From Scalindua sp964344685 (GTDB lineage Bacteria; Planctomycetota; Brocadiia; Brocadiales; Scalinduaceae), in contig CAYFOK010000004.1 in assembly GCA_964344685.1 (NCBI GenBank), forward strand, positions 124,001 to 188,000: 64,000 nucleotides of DNA, written 5' to 3'. A program made the position numbers and the translations under genes. The notes under the pieces are model-generated. The model ran no database searches. It was not told the origin of the DNA and saw nothing but the letters and a program-made list of their open reading frames with translations. Shown in pieces: positions 45,085 to 52,777 of this stretch; within the stretch, counting starts at the first letter, position 1, and every line of letters starts with the position of its first letter.

Positions 45085-45903
45085 TCAAGTATAAATAAAC
45101 TCGTATAAAAAGGAATAAAATTCTTTGGCCTTATCTATCATCAGCCAGTGAAATGCGTCATCAAATACCTTATATTCGAGCTTGTTCTCTTTCAGAAAAC
45201 CGATTGTCCCGGAAGCTATACTCTCCGTTCCATAACAGAATACTTTTGGTATAGAGAGAGAACAGTATATCCGGCCGGTTTCACTCTTCTGTTTTCCAGG
45301 TAATGCCCTGTTCCTCTGACATAATTCCCGTGCATTTGCCAGAAATGCTTCCGGGCGGCAATCACGTAGAGATGAGTGATATCTTCTGCATGATGGATAT
45401 TTCTGCCCCCACTCCTCAAGGACCTTTTCAGTCATAAACTCGTTTTGAAACCAATGGTCGAAATTACCGGCCTCTGCTGCTTTAACAGCTTCATGTGAAA
45501 TAAACAGATCAAAGTGCGTTATATTTCCTTCGATATTCACAAATTTTACTATTCTATCCTTTTTGTCCGAGGCGCATAAAAGGGTTCCAATATCACCACC
45601 CATAGAGTGTCCTATGACAATTAGTTCATGAATTCTTAAATCTGCTATTATCCTCCATAGTTTTTTTACATGAGCCTCAAACCCGTAATCTCCATCTGCT
45701 GATTCTGAACTCTTTCCATATCCGGTCAGATCAGGAACAATGATATTGCAATTATCAAATTGCCTCTCCTCAAATACCTCCTTAAAACATTGCCCGGATT
45801 CACCCAGCCCGTGCAGAAACAGGAGCGATACTCTTCCGGGGAATATTTTACTGTGCCTGAGAAAAATAAACTCCGTTCCTTCTGTAAATGTTGTTTCTAT
45901 CAT
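45085..45903 (-). CDS. Alpha/beta hydrolase
   Basis: 272 residues. LLFLHGLGESGQCF (oxyanion region), VPDLTGYGKSS, nucleophile elbow VIGHSMGGDIG and a C-terminal catalytic His in FDDAFHWLMI. An acid residue is likely near FCYGTESIAS. Esterase, lipase or C-C hydrolase; the substrate is not determinable. No signal peptide. It is oriented opposite to the neighbouring glycosyltransferase. Confidence 0.85.
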   Translation of the reverse strand: MIETTFTEGTEFIFLRHSKIFPGRVSLLFLHGLGESGQCFKEVFEERQFDNCNIIVPDLTGYGKSSESADGDYGFEAHVKKLWRIIADLRIHELIVIGHSMGGDIGTLLCASDKKDRIVKFVNIEGNITHFDLFISHEAVKAAEAGNFDHWFQNEFMTEKVLEEWGQKYPSCRRYHSSLRDCRPEAFLANARELCQRNRALPGKQKSETGRIYCSLSIPKVFCYGTESIASGTIGFLKENKLEYKVFDDAFHWLMIDKAKEFYSFLYEFIYT

Positions 45904-46062
45904 AGTACGGTAATTTTACATACTTCAGGCACAATATTATAGTATAATCACCGGCCTGTACTGGTAACCTTGCAGTACTCGATTCCTTGCGAGAAATCCT
46001 TGGTGCCTTTTGTCCGGGGAAGCAAGGTTCTGTATTTTGAAAGTTTCTCCAGAAATTAAACG

Positions 46063-47187
46063 ATGACTCAAAAACTTAAAGTCCTTGCACTGGAACCGTA
46101 CTATGGCGGCAGCCATAAGGCATTCCTGGATGGTTGGATGCAAAACAGCATCCACAAGTGGACACTGCTCACTCTACCGCCCTGGAAATGGAAATGGCGC
46201 ATGCGTCATTCAGCAATAACCCTTGCCAGTCAAACATCCAAAAAAATAACCGAGGGAGGAGAGTGGGATATCATACTCTGCTCTGATATGCTCAATCTTG
46301 CCGAGTATCTGGGCTTAGTGCCTGAATCAATTCAGAAACTTCCATCCATAGTCTATTTCCATGAGAACCAGTTGACCTACCCTGTCGCACATCCGCAGGA
46401 ATTTGATTTTCATTATGTGCTGACGAACCTCATTACCGCACTGGCTGCCACAGAGGTCTGGTTCAACTCTTCATACCATAAGGAAATCTTTCTGGACGAA
46501 CTTCGGGATTTCCTGAAGCGAATGCCGGATTTCCATCCATTAGAAGCAGTTGAGGACATTCGAAACAAATCTCTTGTCCGACATCCGGGCATAGATCAAT
46601 TTCCAGAGAGGGAGAAGAGAACTCCCGGTCCCATCAGAATTGCATGGGCGGCAAGATGGGAACACGATAAAAATCCGGAACTTTTTTTTGATGCACTCCG
46701 GATTCTAAAAGCCAGAAAAATCAAATTCAGGATCAGTGTTATGGGTGAGCAGTTCAGGCAGCACCCTGACATCTTTCACTCTGCCAGAAAGGAGTTCGCA
46801 AACCATATAGATCGTTGGGGATATCAGCAGGAGCGTCGTAATTATGAAACTGCACTTTTTGAAGCAGACGTTTTTGTGTCTACCGCGGACCATGAGTTTT
46901 TCGGATTCAGCGTGCTGGAAGGGGCAGCGGCAGGGGCATTCCCCATTGTTCCCGAAAAACTGGCCTATCCCGAAACACTTGAGCTTGATTCCGGCAACGA
47001 AGACTTTTTCTTTAAAGGCGGAGCAGACCAACTGGCCGAACGGCTGGTTCAACTGTCTGCGAAAATCGAGAATAACAGCCTGTGGGATGGTAATCCGGAC
47101 CGTGCAATCCGTATTGTAGAAAAGTTTTTCTGGAAGACAAAAGCTCCCTTACTGGACGAGGATTTGAAAAGACTGACTCACCGCTAA
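46063..47187 (+). CDS. tRNA-queuosine alpha-mannosyltransferase-like glycosyltransferase (QTMAN/GTDC1, DUF3524)
   Basis: 374 residues. The N-terminal DUF3524 half is distinctive: LALEPYYGGSHKAFLDGW, LLTLPPWKWKWRMRHSA, YFHENQLTYPV and FNSSYHKEIFL. The C-terminal half is a GT-B glycosyltransferase family 4 domain (IAWAARWEHDKNPELFFDAL, HEFFGFSVLEGAAAGAFPIV). Eukaryotic GTDC1 mannosylates queuosine in tRNA-Asp; bacterial homologues are thought to act likewise. No queuosine gene is adjacent. Confidence 0.85.
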   Translation: MTQKLKVLALEPYYGGSHKAFLDGWMQNSIHKWTLLTLPPWKWKWRMRHSAITLASQTSKKITEGGEWDIILCSDMLNLAEYLGLVPESIQKLPSIVYFHENQLTYPVAHPQEFDFHYVLTNLITALAATEVWFNSSYHKEIFLDELRDFLKRMPDFHPLEAVEDIRNKSLVRHPGIDQFPEREKRTPGPIRIAWAARWEHDKNPELFFDALRILKARKIKFRISVMGEQFRQHPDIFHSARKEFANHIDRWGYQQERRNYETALFEADVFVSTADHEFFGFSVLEGAAAGAFPIVPEKLAYPETLELDSGNEDFFFKGGADQLAERLVQLSAKIENNSLWDGNPDRAIRIVEKFFWKTKAPLLDEDLKRLTHR

Positions 47188-47408
47188 AACACCAAGCGCG
47201 CAAAAGAAATGAAAAAACAATTAAGAACTATTAATTACTAATTGATAATTGAACATTGACTTAGCTTTAGTCACTTAGTTTCTACTTTAGGCATTTCAAA
47301 CTTTAGCTCACTTTAGACACTTAGTTTATTTAGTCACTTAGTTTATATAATGTTTTTCCCCGATTTTTCAAGATTAAAGACCTGACCCTGTCTTCATAAC
47401 GATTATTT

Positions 47409-48155
47409 CTATGCTTTTTCTCGGGAATCTATAATTCTTAAAAGATGGGAAGCGAGCATAACCATTTCTTGTGCTTCTGTGTGATCATTAATCGTTACTG
47501 TCCGATGTGAGTGCGGATTCTTATATGAACCTATTGCTCCTGCAAAAAGATGTGCTAATGCTTCGCGCTCGGCTATAGGTTGTGTTTTATCAGTTAATGG
47601 ACCATCGTTATTGTTAAATGCCTTGCGCATTAGATCAGTTCCTATGTCGGTGTCGGCAAACCCGCCTACTGTTCTCACTGCTTCTTCTACAGTGCGGAAC
47701 GCAAAAAAGACAGCATTGTCAAGTTCACCACGAGCCAGGGATACCCAGACTCGGTCAGCTATCGACGGATGAAGTAATTCTTTGGGAAATGCAGCTGCCC
47801 TTTGGAACTTGTCGAAACTATCGCGATCAACTAACTCTTTACCACGACGTCCAAGAAATCGCCAACCATTCTGACCATTTGTCCCGGGCTCTGGTAACAA
47901 AATCGCGTTAACTTCTAACCAATGGAGAGCTTCTATCAATGCGTGTTCTACCTGAATTCTTGTTTGTGCGTTGTTGTATGGTTGTTCTTGACTCACTGGG
48001 GCACTTATAGCAATAACAGTGTCACGGTGAACTTTTCCATTTTCAAGATTATTAGAAGCAACTTTTAAAAGACTGAAAGCCACCTCTTCTGGAGCTAGTC
48101 CAAGCAACACAGCTGCATCTGGAATAAGATCGTAGATTTTGATTTTTCCAATCAT
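47409..48155 (-). CDS. TIGR02391/Hypoth_Ymh family protein
   Basis: 248 residues. The C-terminal half carries the family pattern: LHPSIADRVWVSLARGELDN, A-V-F-F-A-F-R-T-V-E-E-A-V-R, and H-L-F-A-G-A-I-G-S-Y-K-N-P-H-S-H-R. The family occurs near restriction, toxin-antitoxin and phage-defence genes, with unproven function. The N-terminal 110 residues look like a winged-helix or adaptor region. It lies 69 bp downstream of the PIN gene on the same strand, possibly one unit. Confidence 0.83.
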   Translation of the reverse strand: MIGKIKIYDLIPDAAVLLGLAPEEVAFSLLKVASNNLENGKVHRDTVIAISAPVSQEQPYNNAQTRIQVEHALIEALHWLEVNAILLPEPGTNGQNGWRFLGRRGKELVDRDSFDKFQRAAAFPKELLHPSIADRVWVSLARGELDNAVFFAFRTVEEAVRTVGGFADTDIGTDLMRKAFNNNDGPLTDKTQPIAEREALAHLFAGAIGSYKNPHSHRTVTINDHTEAQEMVMLASHLLRIIDSREKA

Positions 48156-48224
48156 TTTTCAACTTAAATTCTATTATTACTATACATTGACTTACTCCAA
48201 CCCCAAGTGCAAATCAAATTAGCT

Positions 48225-49589
48225 TTATTTAGAACTGATGATATCGTGAGGGAAAAAATCTATTATCTCACCTGATCTATCAGTTTCAACAAAACCAATA
48301 ACAATTCTTAAGCCTGTAGGCATTTTATCTGCCAATGTTGTACAATTCTTTGTCACTATATTCATAGCTGTCATGTCCGTGAATACAAGCACAATAGATA
48401 CTTCGTCAAAATCTTCCTCTTTGATAAGATATTCAGATTGATACAACAGCTTTAGTAAAGGAATTTCCAATGTGTTTGGATTCCGCACAAGCTTTACTTC
48501 GAACCCATATTTATTATCAACACTTCTAGCAATAATGTCAGGAAATGAATATCTGTCATACTCAACTATTTCATTACGAAGTTTCACCCATCTATAAACA
48601 GCTTTCTCAGCCGATATCACTTTCCGTCGTAATTCGCTAGCATCTTTAGCTCTATAGCGACTGACAGAAATGTCCTTGACTTCTTCTATTGTCTTTTCCT
48701 TTACTTCAGTATGAAGAGGTTCTTTGGAGTATTTTAAGAAGCTTCCTGTATTATACATATAGAACGTCTCAACACCTGCCTCTATAAGTATTTCATCAGT
48801 AAGCTCAGGCCGTGGTCCAATTATTTTAGGGCCATCCGAGTCTATTTTTTGCCACCAGTCCTCCTTGTTGTCATCAGTAACAAAAACAAGAGAGTTAATA
48901 CTTGAACTCTTTGCATGATCAAGTATTTGCTTCCAGATTATAAAGTCACCATATTTTCTTTTATATAATATTCCACCCCACAAGAATTCATCTGCCTCTT
49001 CCTTTCCTTTATCATAATCTTCAAAACCGGGAGGGATTTTGAGATCAAAACGTTTTGTGCCTTCTTCATTTATTTTATCTATAACCTCCTGATTTGCTGG
49101 TGGGCTACCGACACGACCATCGAAAAGACTCTCTACTTTCTCTCTTAATGGGTCAGGAGCTGTAAGGCCTTGTTGCTTTTTCTGCAATTCGCCAAGTTCA
49201 TTGAGAAATTTTTTCGTTAGTTGTTTATACCCGTCAACAAGGCTGGCTGGATTTATTAATGAATGTCGCTTGCTTAGTTGAAGACCCTCCAGCTCTGTAA
49301 TTAGATTATTCTTTGACTTTTCAACGGTTTTTCTAACTTCTGAGAACCTTTTTTCTTGCTCTGCTATTACTATCAATCGATTTCGCTCAAATTCAAGACC
49401 TACATGATAAGGAATCCATATCCTATCACCCAGCTTCTCAATAACCCTCAATAGATCATATCTCGTTGAACTTTGGTAACGATATAAATTTAAGAGAACA
49501 TTTGCATCAAATACAAATACCGCTGTTTCCCATAGGGACTTGAAATCTTCTTCCGATAATTGCCTAAAACCTTTGTAAGTGTTTTTCAT
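48225..49589 (-). CDS. PIN-domain nuclease (PIN_8-like) with possible PD-(D/E)XK tail
   Basis: 454 residues. An N-terminal PIN-like domain spans about 20-255. Its acidic residues appear in order: VFVFDANVLLNLYRY (Asp 28), GLEFERNR (Glu 66/68), YGDFIIWKQI and VFVTDDNKEDWW. A coiled insertion (about 75-130) interrupts it. The C-terminal part (about 330-454) contains FPDIIARSVDNKYGFEVKLV, which fits P-D-x(n)-E-x-K of PD-(D/E)XK nucleases. PIN_8 proteins are typical of defence islands. Likely a ribonuclease-type effector; the target is unknown. Confidence 0.82.
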   Translation of the reverse strand: MKNTYKGFRQLSEEDFKSLWETAVFVFDANVLLNLYRYQSSTRYDLLRVIEKLGDRIWIPYHVGLEFERNRLIVIAEQEKRFSEVRKTVEKSKNNLITELEGLQLSKRHSLINPASLVDGYKQLTKKFLNELGELQKKQQGLTAPDPLREKVESLFDGRVGSPPANQEVIDKINEEGTKRFDLKIPPGFEDYDKGKEEADEFLWGGILYKRKYGDFIIWKQILDHAKSSSINSLVFVTDDNKEDWWQKIDSDGPKIIGPRPELTDEILIEAGVETFYMYNTGSFLKYSKEPLHTEVKEKTIEEVKDISVSRYRAKDASELRRKVISAEKAVYRWVKLRNEIVEYDRYSFPDIIARSVDNKYGFEVKLVRNPNTLEIPLLKLLYQSEYLIKEEDFDEVSIVLVFTDMTAMNIVTKNCTTLADKMPTGLRIVIGFVETDRSGEIIDFFPHDIISSK

Positions 49590-50067
49590 TTTCTAAAATA
49601 AAGAAAGACAACATAAAGTTCCTGTACAATACCACTATTGAGAAATCTAGGGACATCATACCTATTTAATTGACTTAAGTTTTACAGGGCCGTATCTTAG
49701 GTATTAAATTATATGAAAAATCTTACTCGTATAAACAAGTAAAACTATCTTTTTGAAGATATTTAGAATGTGGTAAAACGAATTGTAATAACTGCTTATT
49801 GACTGTTATTATAAAAAAGTGGGGGCGATTTGCAAGACAAAACACAGACACTAATTTCACGAATTAACAATAAGGTGAAGGGCAAAAAAGATATTCCGCT
49901 AAGGAAAACAGGAAAAAGACTTAGAAAACAAATTCATTAGTTTATATTATGAGTCCTTAAATTCTTTGATCCGTGTTTCATCAGTGTGTATCCGTGGCTA
50001 TATTCTTCTCTCTTCCTGCCTTCCTAAGCGGTAATTTTCCTCTATTTTTATCCGTGTTTTATCAGTG

Positions 50068-50093
50068 CCCGCCTGAACAGTCTTTCGGGCAGG
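50068..50093. repeat. 26-27 bp palindromic insert, copy 1
   Basis: CCCGCCTGAACAG followed by TCTTTCGGGCAGG. The outer bases pair (CCCGCCTGA against TCGGGCAGG, with mismatches). It interrupts the repeat phrase CATCAGTG-TAAATCCGTGG, which reads uninterrupted (as its complement) near 60505-60517. Related inserts are at 58726-58752 and 60558-60584. Confidence 0.75.
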
Positions 50094-50132
50094 TAAATCC
50101 GTGGTTAAATTTCTTTCTTTGCGCCCTTCTTG

Positions 50133-50156
50133 TCCTCGGCGCCTTTTGTCCGGGGA
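50133..50156. repeat. Hairpin unit with TTTTGTCCGGGGA, copy
   Basis: TCCTCGG...CCGGGGA can pair as a 7-bp stem (one G-U). The 13-mer TTTTGTCCGGGGA is exactly repeated at 46008-46020 and 58960-58972, each time between parts of other repeats or just before a gene. Confidence 0.7.
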
Positions 50157-50323
50157 GCGTCTCTGCGGTAAGTGTCTTTTTTTTCTTTAGATTGTGCGAT
50201 AAAGGGGCAGGCCTGACCCTGATCTTCGATTGAAGATTATTGATTGAAGGTTGAATATTAAAAAGCCAAATGTCAAAGATGAAAGTTCAATTAGTGAGCA
50301 TATACATCTATACCTATTTATCT

Positions 50324-50653
50324 TTAGGTGATGTCAAATTTGACAGATTCCTTATCTGACTTTATTATTTCATATTTTCTTAATAAGTATTCCTTTTCAT
50401 TTTGTACCCACGTCCATAGACCAACAATGAACCCGACTATTGAAAAGGAGATTAGATCAATACAAAATGAACTAAAATCCGCACTATTAGGTATTTCGCC
50501 ATCTAATGAGCTATTTGACAAATTAGAGATCTTATATAATCTATATAAAATTGCTGCCGGAACTCCACATTTAAGTACTCCATGTAGCAAAACAAAACGG
50601 AATTTCCCCTTAACTCTGACCTTTTTCCATTTTTTTAATTGCTTAAGATTCAT
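50324..50653 (-). CDS. Small membrane protein downstream of the orphan RHS cassette
   Basis: 109 residues, family unknown. Two hydrophobic segments (about 18-38 and 64-84). The start has a good SD (AGGGAGA, 4-5 bases before the ATG), which the overlapping plus-strand frame lacks, so this strand is chosen. It lies 96 bp after the orphan cassette's membrane-protein gene, so a third immunity-like gene is possible. AT-rich like its neighbours. Confidence 0.6.
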   Translation of the reverse strand: MNLKQLKKWKKVRVKGKFRFVLLHGVLKCGVPAAILYRLYKISNLSNSSLDGEIPNSADFSSFCIDLISFSIVGFIVGLWTWVQNEKEYLLRKYEIIKSDKESVKFDIT

Positions 50654-50749
50654 TGTATTCTCCCTGCGTAATTATTTCATGATAGTCATCAAAAAATGGT
50701 TGACAGCTTTGTGTTCTTAGTGACTTAGTGTGAGGGATTAATAATGCAG

Positions 50750-51229
50750 TCAAGGGGAGATTTGATCTCTTTTTGGTCCGTTTTGTTCAAGTTTTCTTCT
50801 CAGTGCAGCTTTTTTAATAGTGAAATTATAAATAATAAACACAGTACCACTCACAAGTGATATAATAGCAATAATCCACAAAATTGTTTTTATGCCTAAT
50901 ACATTTTTATTAACCCATAATAATAACGAAGATATTCCCACAACAAAATACATTATTGAGACAGCTATTATTAATCTTTTTTTCTCAGTTTTGTTTAAAT
51001 CGTCTCTATTAATTACATTCAACGCCTGAACTCTTTTAAAACAATTTATAACCGACCAAAGATTTATGGTAAAGAACAAAACGAAAGCTGCTATTATTAA
51101 ACGTATTATACTATCTTCTAATTTCAGAAATCCGAAAACGAACATAATAAGCACAATAACATTGAAGCTTATTTGATATAAATTCCTTTTAATCCAAACC
51201 TTTAAACTCTCTGAAGTTTTACTATTCAT
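50750..51229 (-). CDS. Putative immunity protein 2, four-helix membrane protein
   Basis: 159 residues with four predicted membrane helices (about 15-37, 38-60, 85-105 and 112-135) and a basic tail. No recognised family. It starts 2 bp after the stop of the orphan RHS tip, the exact position of an immunity gene in a polymorphic toxin locus. The bases around its start (TATTCATTTCT-AATTCC on the plus strand) match those at the start of the gene after the main RHS gene, showing that the cassette boundary includes the immunity start. Confidence 0.75.
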   Translation of the reverse strand: MNSKTSESLKVWIKRNLYQISFNVIVLIMFVFGFLKLEDSIIRLIIAAFVLFFTINLWSVINCFKRVQALNVINRDDLNKTEKKRLIIAVSIMYFVVGISSLLLWVNKNVLGIKTILWIIAIISLVSGTVFIIYNFTIKKAALRRKLEQNGPKRDQISP

Positions 51230-51231
51230 TT

Positions 51232-51678
51232 CTAAATTCCATCAGGAATTTGCATAAAATAATTTGGTCTACCATAACCTGGAAGATACCCATTAATAGT
51301 TTCATCAATAGCTTCTTCTGCTATAGCGTCTAAAGGATAAAAACCCATACCCGATCCTACAAAGTATGATCCGAGGCCCCCAAAAAAGAGAACTCCTGGA
51401 AGCTTTAAGATTTGAGGAAGATCGGTTTTAGAAATCTTAAGGGCTAATGCTATTAAAGCGCCACCAGCTTCTACCATTGTTGGGTTGGCATCATTATGTT
51501 TGTCCTTTTTTTCTTTGCTAAATCCACCAGTCGAATTTACCGCATTCATGAGTCTCCAAACAGCGTCTTCTGGATTATAATTGTCTGCAAGGTACGGGTT
51601 ACTATCTACTAAGCCATGATTAGCAAGTCTATGGTGAGTCTTACCTCTATTATTAGGATTTTTCCCGTAAAAAGGCAT
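51232..51678 (-). CDS. Orphan RHS C-terminal cassette with a different tip
   Basis: From the Met at 51678 this gives 148 residues. The frame is open back to about 52100 but has no start there. It encodes R-F-I-S-A-D-T-L and the whole pre-tip region of the main RHS protein, then at W-R-L-M-N-A-V switches to a new tip of about 100 residues (S-T-G-G-F-S-K..., with hydrophobic GGALIALALKI and LPGVLFFGGLGSYFVGSGMG). It cannot be secreted by itself; it is a reserve tip that recombination could swap onto the main RHS gene. Confidence 0.78.
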   Translation of the reverse strand: MPFYGKNPNNRGKTHHRLANHGLVDSNPYLADNYNPEDAVWRLMNAVNSTGGFSKEKKDKHNDANPTMVEAGGALIALALKISKTDLPQILKLPGVLFFGGLGSYFVGSGMGFYPLDAIAEEAIDETINGYLPGYGRPNYFMQIPDGI

Positions 51679-52095
51679 GCTGGGCGCTTTTACTTTGTTA
51701 TGTGAACTACGCTGACTATCCCTCTCCGAAGCCTCATATGCTTTACTAGTTAGCTGTTTTACACCTTGTTCAGCAACTGCCTTGATAGTTAATCCAAGTG
51801 GCCCATTGGGATCAACTCCTATATACCTCAGACCTGCATCAATTCCAGCATTTACTATGTTTTCAATGCTAAAGGATGTGGCCTGTTTAAAATTCTGCTC
51901 AAAAACCTTTTCCGGTTTAGTAAAAATACTTGTGACCTTTTTCCATGCTTTACTGGCAGTCTTCTTAATCCAATCCCAAGCCCCATGCCCACTCGGATCG
52001 GTATACTTTATCGGGTTATTCAGGACATAGCTGTATCTGTTAAGCGCCTGCGGGTTTGTCGGATCAGGTACAAGCGTATCAGCAGATATAAACCT
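51539..52095 (-). repeat. 557-bp duplication of the RHS C-terminal region, orphan copy
   Basis: Base-for-base equal to 53042-53598 with one difference found by eye (AAGCGCC here, AAGAGCC there). It ends abruptly on both sides: at the tip switch (51539) and inside the RHS core (52095), where a stop codon follows in the adjoining sequence. Coding on the minus strand. Confidence 0.95.
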
Positions 52096-52318
52096 AAGTT
52101 AAGTCATCAGCATACTTGACCCCTTCCTGATAGCCTAGTCAGTCCCCAGTGCTTTGTACTTTCTAACTTAAATTAAATAGGTATGGTGTCCCCAGATTAT
52201 TTCACTCTCTTTTGGTGAAGGGTGAAAAGAGGTTTTAATCTTAGTGTAACTGTGAAGTAATTTGATTAATTGAGGAATCATCTTGTAGGAGTCTTGTTTT
52301 TACTCTTGACTATTATCT
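52096..52318. other. Spacer between orphan cassette and main RHS unit
   Basis: 223 bp. It includes TTAAATAGGTATGGTGTCCCC followed by AGATTATTTCA (52173-52204), which matches 59054-59086 beyond the start of the main RHS gene with few changes. The same motif therefore brackets the main RHS and immunity pair. Confidence 0.6.
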
Positions 52319-52777
52319 CTATAGGTGACCCCCAGGTTTCACTTCTGTTTCCCTTGACTCCCTTACTAGCTTTTTCCAATAACAGATAAGAGCAAATAAG
52401 CTGACAAACAAGATAAATAAAGCCGGCTTTGTCATACCTTTAAAAAGCATTATTACCACTAAAATAGTAATCACAAAATCTACAAGGACATATTTTACAA
52501 ATTTCTTACGGTTGTAATCGTTCAAAGAATTAAAAAGCTTCGGAATGCCCTTTATTTTTGCATTATTAACTCTAAGATATAGAATAATAAATATTACGTT
52601 TAATGGCAGCCAACTCAAGCTAAAAGCAATTGATAGCCTTACAGCGTCAACTTCTTTTGGTGATATTGCCAGTACATAATAGAGCAGAAGCATAAATAAT
52701 ATATTAATATAAATTAAGGATATTAAACACCATCTTTTAGCTCTTTTACTCTTTATACAATTATTTTGAATATTCAT
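52319..52777 (-). CDS. Putative immunity protein 1, four-helix membrane protein
   Basis: 152 residues with four predicted membrane helices (about 17-38, 48-68, 92-112 and 114-134) and charged ends. No family recognised. The start ATG overlaps the RHS stop (ATGA, 4 bp), which means translational coupling. Position, size and membrane character point to an immunity protein against the RHS tip. It shows no obvious similarity to putative immunity protein 2, as expected if each recognises its own tip. Confidence 0.75.
   Translation of the reverse strand: MNIQNNCIKSKRAKRWCLISLIYINILFMLLLYYVLAISPKEVDAVRLSIAFSLSWLPLNVIFIILYLRVNNAKIKGIPKLFNSLNDYNRKKFVKYVLVDFVITILVVIMLFKGMTKPALFILFVSLFALICYWKKLVRESRETEVKPGGHL

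Larger units (their letters stand above)
49590..50323. other. 734-bp intergenic region, mostly dispersed repeats
   Basis: The part nearest the PIN gene (49590-49950) has no recognisable feature. 49955-50185 is a mosaic of the dispersed 'atccgtg...catcagtg' and 'gcgcc...tctctgcggtaagtg' phrases. It includes a palindromic insert at 50068-50093 and a second hairpin unit at 50133-50156. The text at 50100-50215 closely resembles 58930-59035. No gene is supported. Confidence 0.7.

Noticed and set aside
50328..50720. 130-codon plus-strand frame opposite the small membrane protein
   Set aside because: The minus-strand frame has a well-spaced AGGGAGA and fits the operon direction; the plus frame has neither.
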